Assembly (NCBI RefSeq): GCF_029867415.1
Contig: NW_026705776.1
Location: 1-64,000, forward strand
Length of the DNA: 64,000 nt
From: Vicia villosa
Lineage: Eukaryota > Streptophyta > Magnoliopsida > Fabales > Fabaceae
Direction of reading: 5' to 3'
In this document: positions 57,710 to 64,000 of the stretch, in pieces
Layout: the number at the start of each line of letters is the position of its first letter
Position numbering within the stretch: position 1 is the stretch's first letter
Translations under genes and position numbers: made by a program
The notes under the pieces: model-generated
The model's input: the letters and a program-made list of their open reading frames with translations, nothing else
Told to the model about the DNA's origin: nothing
The model's database searches: none

Positions 57710-59020
57710 ATGGACGACTTAGAGCAGGAGAATGGAGAACTCAAAGAAGAGGTTACTACTCTCAAGGAAGATGTTGAAAGGCTCAATAGTATGGTAGAAG
57801 CCCTGGTGCTTGCACAGAGTCGACCAACACCAGAAGAACCACAAAGGACTGTGGTTTCCGAGATTGTTTCTACTCCTATTCCTCAGTATACCATGCCGCC
57901 CAACCGACCTTGGGGCATGCCGTATAACTTTATTCCAGACGGGTACATACCCCCAGTTTCTGAAGTTCCAAGAGTAACAATGGAGATGCATCCACCGGAG
58001 GGTTACAGACCTCTGGAAATTGAAGTTCCAAGAGCAACGGCAATGGGTTATGCGCAACAGAATGTTGAGATACCAAGATCTGCCGTCATGACTTCTCCAT
58101 AGCCGATTATGCATACTTTTCCTCCACCGGGCGGACAAGTATATCATCACGCTCCCAGTGAGGACACTGGCGTGTATGAAAGATTGGACGAGTTCCAGGA
58201 ACAGTTTCTGCAAATGCAGAAGGAACTCAAGACTCTCCGAGGACAAGATCTATTTGGAAAGAATGCTGCAGACCTCTGTCTGGTTCCAAATGTTAAGATT
58301 CCTCACAAATTCAAAGTACCAGATTTCGAGAAGTACAAAGGGAATTCATGCCCGCAAAGTCACCTTGTGATGTACGCTTGAAGGATGTCAACTCATAATT
58401 AACAATTGCTCATTCATTATTTTCAAGACAGCCTGACTAGTGTTGCACTCAAATGGTACATGAGCTTGGACAGTTCAGAGATTCGTACTTTCCGAGACCT
58501 CGGAGAGGCCTTCGTCAAACAGATAAGTACAATCTGGATATGGCTCCCGACAGAGATCAACTCCGGGCCATGACTCAAAAGGATAGAGAAAGCTTCAAGG
58601 AGTACGCTCAGAGATGGCGTGAAGTTGCTGCTCAAATTTGTCCTCCTCTTGAAGAGAAAGAAATGACAAACATCTATCTCAAGACTTTGAGTCCATTTTA
58701 CTATGGACGAATGGTCGCAAGTGCACCTAGTGACTTTACCGAGATGGTAAACATGGGCGTACGTTTAGAAGAAGCAGTTCGAGAAGGACGCTTGAACAAA
58801 GAACCAGAATCTTCTATTGGTCCTAGGAAGTATGGAAGTTCTTTCCCAAGGAAAAAGGATCAAGATGTCAGCAATGTCTTGCACAAAGCTAGAAAGAAGT
58901 TTCAAACTCAAGTTGCTACAATAACTCTGGTTGTTAACTCAGCGCCAGCTTATCAACCTCAGGTTTCGCAACAACCATTTCAACAAAGGTCACAACAACC
59001 TCAGCAACAGGTTTGACCTC
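57710..59020 (+). pseudogene. Ogre D gag
   Basis: It begins MDDLEQENGELKEEV with a likely coiled coil, passes a Pro-rich linker, then the Gag core (IPHKFKVPDFEKYKG, HYFQDSL, ESFKEYAQRWREVAAQICPP) and a Gln/Pro-rich tail. Stops occur at 58100-58102 and 58379-58381 with at least one more before 58440. A frame change near 58520 moves the capsid part to frame 1, which ends at 59014-59016. It is the counterpart of 49343-50508 in C but more decayed. Confidence 0.85.
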
Positions 59021-61912
59021 CAAACTTCAATAATAATCGGGCACAAAGGTATCCTCCCTTTGACCCTATACCAATGCTGTATGCGGAATTGTTTCCAACG
59101 CTACTAGCAAAAGGACACATTCAGAAAAAGAGTCCTCCAAATCTTGCAAATGAATCTTCACCTTGGTTCAAGGCGGACCAATCTTGTCCCTATCATCAGG
59201 GGCACCAGGTCACAACATTGAGAGTTATCCCAATTTCAAGGTCGACGTTCAAAGATTAGTAAAGAATGGAATGCTATCCTTCAAAGATACTAATCCCAAT
59301 GTTCAGGCAACTCCTTTGCCGCAGCATAAGGAAGCTTCAGTGAATCTGATAGATCAACACTCCAATATCATTCAAATCTACGACATCCGTCAGATAGAGG
59401 AAAATCTCGTCAGAATGCACGCTAGACAAGCTGGGTACGGCCACGTACCATCTCACGACTACTTCACATGTGAAATTTGTCCAACGAATAATCAAGGATG
59501 TGTTGTAGTTCAAGCTGCATTACAAGAACAAATGAACTTAGGATGGATTCAACACATCCGAGTCAAAACTGAGTACAACGTCAACATGGTTCAAGGATGT
59601 CCAGGAGAATACAAGATCTACAAAGTTGAAGATCTCGAAGGATCGGTAGTCAGGTTCCATAAGACTTTAAATGGACTTGCTTACTTTGGAACGGATTTCC
59701 ATCCTTACAGTAGATGCAGAATTTGTCGAAGAAATTCACGAGGATGTTTGCGTGTCCGCAAAGACATTCAGAAACTAATGGATGACAATACCATTACAGT
59801 TCTTGCCAACAGAAAAGATGATGAAGTCTTTACTGTGTCTCCTCAAATTAGTCAAGTTGAACCAATGCAAGTCAAGTATGACAGTAGGAAGACAGCAATT
59901 GCTCCGTTAGTCATCTACTTACCATGTCCTGTACCGTATGAGTCCAACAATGCTATACCATACAAGTACAACGCTACATTCATTGAAAATGGTAAGGAAA
60001 TACCATTACCGTCTGTTGTCAACATTGCTGACACTAGTCGAGTCACCAGAAGTGGACGAGTCTTCAACAGAAAAACAGAAAATATGGAGAAACCTTCGGA
60101 AGAAGCACCACATAAGCAAGACAATCATCCGACCAATGCTGTTCAAGCGAAAGAAAATGATGAGATCTTGAAATTAATCCAGAGGAGTGAGTACAACATT
60201 GTAGATCAACAGCTACGTACTCCGTCTAGGATATCTGTCCTTTCCCTACTATTGAGTTCTGAAGCTCATAGGGAACCTCTACAGAAAGTTTTGGAACAAG
60301 CTTTCGTAGAACCTAGTATTACCGTGGGGAAATTCAACAACATCGTTGCCAACATCTCCGGAGGAACTAACCAGAGTTTCTGTGACAAAGATCTTCCTGA
60401 AGAAGGGGTGGACCATAATCTTCCACTCAACATCTCAGTTAGCTGCATGGGTGATGTCCTCACAGGAGTCCTAATAGACAATGGATCCTCTCTCAACGTC
60501 ATGCCCAAATCAACACTGTCAAGATTATCCTTCAAGGATTTCCCGCTAAGGGACAGTCTCGTCATTGTCAAGGCGTTCGATGGTTCAAGAAAGTCAGTTT
60601 TTGGAGAAGTGGATCTTCCCATAACTATTGGACCTCATACTTTCAAAATCACTATCCAAGTTATGGATATCCAGGCAGCATACAGTTGTTTGCTAGGTAG
60701 CCCATGGATTCATGAGGCTAGGGAAATTACTTCCACACTTCATCAGAAACTGAAGTTCATACGAAATAACAAATTGGTAACCGTATGTGGAGAACGAGCT
60801 CTGATCGTCAGTAACCTGTCATCATTCTCCGACATAGAACCAAAAGAAGTCGCTGGAACTAAATTCCAAGCACTTTCCTTGGATAAGGAAAAGGGTAAGG
60901 AGAAAGCAGCGTTTATTTCTTCCTACAAAGATGCAATCTAAGTTGTAAAGGATGGTACTACCAGTGGTTGGGGGAACATTGAGATTCCTACCAACAACAA
61001 AAACAGAACAGGAGTTGGTTTCTTTCCAACATCATCAAAGGCTATTCCAGGAATTGAGGTAGTTCTTCCGATTCAAGAAACTTTCTGCAGTGGAGGTTTT
61101 CTTCAACCTGTTCAACAAACAATCAATGCCATCGGTACGGAAAACACTGATGAAGAGGAATGGCTATCCTATCTTCACAGAGCAGGATACGTCTCCATAA
61201 CAGAGTCTAATTCACCTTGATGTTATCCAACTAAAGGATCTGAAAGTAAGACTCAACCAAGCAGTGAGGAAGTTACTAACAGCTTCACCACCAGAAGTCA
61301 TGGTTCATTAGAAGAAGTTTCTCCTATCCCCGAAGAGACCTGAGATACATTAGGAAAACCAAGCGGAAAGTTCGACTACATGGTGAAATACTCCGCTCCT
61401 GAAAGTTCAAAAATCTCTCTTGAAGACATTGTTCCGACTGGATGGAACATTGATTATGAGTACCTTACTCAACCAAAAGAGATATACAAATGTTGCTATT
61501 CATCATCGGCATCTGGTGAAGTCATCATTGAGGATTATATTCCCAAGTCACCTTTCGAGGCTACAGATCTAGAGTATACATACCTAGTCAATGCCATCTT
61601 GGGAGAAGAGCAAGACCAAAATACAGAAGAGGATGATCTTGAAAGTGTCTCAGACAACGAGTCTCTCCATTCAGAAGATTGGAAGTTTCCTCAAAAGAAA
61701 GTCAAACATACTCCACTTGGAAATGGGTATGCTCACACCGCTCAGTCCGCTGAAGCGGAAGAAGATCGTCTAAGTGTTACAAAAACAGTGGTTGGTAAAT
61801 CAAGACCTACCACAGGCCAACTCAAGCCTAAGGTGCCAGATTACATAGTGCACAATGGGGTTCGCCACTACTGGACGGCTGTTGAAGTTTCGACTGTTAT
61901 TCGCACTCCTAA
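59020..61912 (+). pseudogene. Ogre D gag-pro 3' part with protease
   Basis: Frame 3 from about 59163 to the predicted intron donor at 61913. It has two Cys clusters (CEICPTNNQGC near 59470 and CRICRRNSRGC near 59715) and the protease with VLIDNGSSLNVMP (Asp at residue 439, Asp-Asn-Gly where C has Asp-Thr-Gly), GSRKSVFGEVDLP and CLLGSPWIH. A WGN...TGVGFFP stretch follows, like the G-patch-like part of C, then an acidic tail. Stops at 60939-60941, 61218-61220 and 61341-61343 interrupt it in the same frame. Its true stop is TAG 61914-61916, which overlaps the donor. Confidence 0.85.
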
Positions 61913-62240
61913 GTAGGAACTTTCACTGTTATTTTGTCCTCTCACCATAGCCCAGGGTGAAGAGATGTTTCATAGGGCTTTGCATTTTACTATTTCTTAG
62001 GAAAATGTCCCTCTTTGCTTCACCCAAAGAAATAGAGTTTTGTTTTATAGGGTCTTTGTTTCAAGAAGTGACTGTCGATAAATAAAAATGTCATTTTGTT
62101 CCTTCGTTAGTTTTTCCCTTTTCTTTTTTCGGAAATTGGTAATCCTAAAAAACACCCTTAAAAAACATCAAAATATTCCATTAACTGCATACACTGAGTC
62201 TTCCCTCATTGTCTAAATAAAAATCATCACACATATGCAG
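61913..62240 (+). other. Predicted intron between protease and RT of Ogre D
   Basis: GT at 61913-61914: its G is the last base of the codon before TAG 61914-61916 and its T is the first base of that stop. AG at 62239-62240 (ATGCAG) lies 37 nt before the RT ATG. Two carried bases plus 37 give 13 codons without a stop, in frame with RT. The phase and the donor-at-stop layout match element C, although the 252-nt and 328-nt intervals share little obvious sequence. Confidence 0.75.
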
Positions 62241-64000
62241 ATTAATCATAAAATACCCCGTTGAAACTTACGATCGTATGACTTCTCCAAGCTTTGGGTT
62301 TCCTTTATTCGAGGCAGAGGAAGAAGAAGACAAAGAAATATCGAAGGAAATTTCTCGATTGCTTCAACAAAGGGAAGAGGCCATTCAGCCATACAATGAG
62401 CCTCTAGATATCATTAACCTTGGTTCCGATGGAAACAAAAAAGAGGTTAAGATTGGAGCTTCGCACAGTTCAGAGATCAGAGAGAGTTTGATACAACTGC
62501 TTAAAGAATTCTCAGATGTCTTCGCTTGGTCCTATCAGGATATGCCAGGGTTGGATACCAGTATAGTGGAGCATCATTTACCATTAAAGCCAGAATTCCC
62601 TCCGGTCAAGCAAAAATTGAGAAGAACTCATCAGGAGATGGCCAGGAAAATCAAAGAAGAGGAAGTTCAAAAGCAAATCAACGCTGGTTTCCTCGTCACT
62701 TCAGAATACCCTCAGTGGTTAGCTAACATTGTTCTCGTTCCTAAGAAAGACAGAAAAGTCCGCATGTGCATCGACTACAGAGATTTGAACAAAGCTAGCC
62801 CTAAGGATGACTTTCCTCTACCACATATTGACATGTTGGTGGACAGTACAGCAAAATCCAAAGTCTTCTCATTCATGGACGGATTTTCGGGATACAACCA
62901 AATCAAGATGGCACCTGAAGACATGGAGAAAACAACTTTCATCACCCCCTGCGGAACGTTCTGCTACCGTGTTATGCCTTTTGGACTAAAGAACGCAGGG
63001 GCAACATATCAAAGAGCCATGGCTACACTTTTCCACGACATGATGCATAAGGAAGTGGAAGTCTATGTGGACGACATGATTGCCAGATCATAAAATGAGG
63101 AAGATCACATACAGAATCTGACAAAGTTATTTCAACGCTTACGAAAGTTTCAGCTTCGCCTGAATCCCAACAAGTGTACCTTTGGTGTCTACTCAGGAAA
63201 ACTCCTTGGTTTCATCGTCAGCAAACGAGGAATTGAAGTAGATCCAAACAAAGTCAAGGCAATTCAAGAAATGCCTTCACCCAGAACCGAGAAACAAGTT
63301 AGTGGATTTCTTGGACGTCTGAATTACATCTTGAGATTCATATATCTCATGACTGCAACTTATGCTCCAATTTTCAAACTTCTACGGAAAAACCAAAGTT
63401 GCGTCTGGATAGACGATTATGAGAAAGCGTTCGACAGCATTAAGGAATATCTGCTCGAACCACCTATCCTGTCTCCTCCAGTGGAAGGAAGACCTTTGAA
63501 AATGTACTTAACCGTCTTAGAAGATTCCATGGGATGTGTCCTTGGACAGCAAGACAAGACAAAAAGAAAAGAGCATGCCATCTACTACCTGAGCAAGAAA
63601 TTCATTGACTGTGAATCCCGCTACTCCATGCTCGAGAAAACCTGTTGTGCTTTGGCCTGGGCTGTCAAGCGTCTCCGCCAGTACATGATTCGACATATTA
63701 CTTGTTTGATCTCCAAGATGGATCCAATCAAGTACATCTTTGAAAAGCCTGCCTTAACTGGGAGAATTGCCCGTTGGCAGATGCTGTTATCAGAATACGA
63801 CATTGAGTATCACACACAGAAAACCGTGAAAGGAAGCATCCTAGCTGAGCACTTGCCTCACCACCCACTCAATGATCATGAATCAATTGGATTTGAATTT
63901 CCGGACGAGGACGTCATGTACCTCAAGATGAAAGATTACGACGAGCCACTACCAGATGAAGGACCTGAGATAGGATCCCAGTGGGGCTTGATATTTGACG
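62241..64000 (+). pseudogene. Ogre D reverse transcriptase, RNase H and start of second RNase H
   Basis: Frame 1 from 62241 (ATG 62278). RT shows VPKKDRKVRMCIDYRDLN, FMDGFSGYNQ, MPFGLKNAGATYQR and YVDD near 63064. A TAA at 63091-63093 breaks it four codons later. The frame then stays open through the thumb, connection and RNase H (LTVLEDSMGCVLGQ, HAIYYLSKKF) to the window edge, where the second RNase H begins (WGLIFD). D therefore lacks the stop seen in A and C before that domain. The rest of D, including its 3' LTR, lies beyond the window. Confidence 0.92.

Noticed and set aside
57719..58246. 175-aa minus-strand frame
   Set aside because: Antisense shadow of the gag region of D.

Overview
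This window is plant nuclear DNA made almost entirely of nested LTR retrotransposons. I found no cellular gene, tRNA gene, rRNA gene or CRISPR array. The very large Ty3/gypsy elements are of the Ogre/Tat type: an ORF1 before gag, a second RNase H after the usual one, a tRNA-type PBS reading TGGCGACTCTGCTGGGGA, an apparent intron between protease and RT, and long repeat-rich UTRs. Together with a SIRE/Maximus-type copia element they point to a legume with a large genome, most likely tribe Fabeae (pea, vetch, faba bean or lentil). That assignment is inference from family knowledge.

Layout. (A) 1-~8600: the 3' half of a plus-strand Ogre, with RT/RNase H, a second RNase H, integrase, a repeat-rich 3' UTR, a PPT at 4741-4755 and a 3' LTR from 4756. 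(B) ~8600-14148: minus-strand Tat-type LTR pieces, including an LTR end, PBS and short leader (11116-11450). Then 14149-~16640: a plus-strand LTR fragment. Copia: ~16780-24109, a 5'-truncated SIRE-type copia with protease, integrase, RT, RNase H, a decayed 3' ORF and a 3' LTR. (D) 24110-27713, continuing at 57277-64000: an old plus-strand Ogre split by a later insertion. (C) 27714-57271: a complete minus-strand Ogre with 3.95-kb LTRs and a perfect AGTAC target-site duplication, inserted in ORF1 of D. (E) 39838-48480: a complete minus-strand chromovirus-like gypsy element with 2.78-kb LTRs and a perfect TTTGC duplication, inserted in the gag-pro frame of C. The nesting order is therefore D, then C, then E. 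Coding decay agrees: D carries many stops and C only a few lesions. E is the exception, with nearly identical LTRs around a ruined interior, which suggests it was mobilised in trans.

How the parts work together. In C and D, ORF1 precedes gag-pro. A predicted GT-AG intron begins at the last sense codon and stop codon of gag-pro and ends just before the RT frame. Its phase restores one gag-pro-pol frame in both elements. Unspliced RNA would give Gag-Pro and spliced RNA would give Gag-Pro-Pol.

The most unusual signal is in the untranslated parts. The Ogre UTRs and LTR leaders are built of tandem arrays of small stem-loops. In several arrays the arm sequences differ from copy to copy while staying complementary, which is a covariation pattern. 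Examples are a GAAA-tetraloop hairpin just after the integrase gene in A and C, a nine-copy hairpin family in the 5' region of D, and two hairpin families in the 3' UTR of C. I do not know of a description of these as RNA structures. They are candidate export, packaging or dimerisation signals for these intron-retaining genomes.
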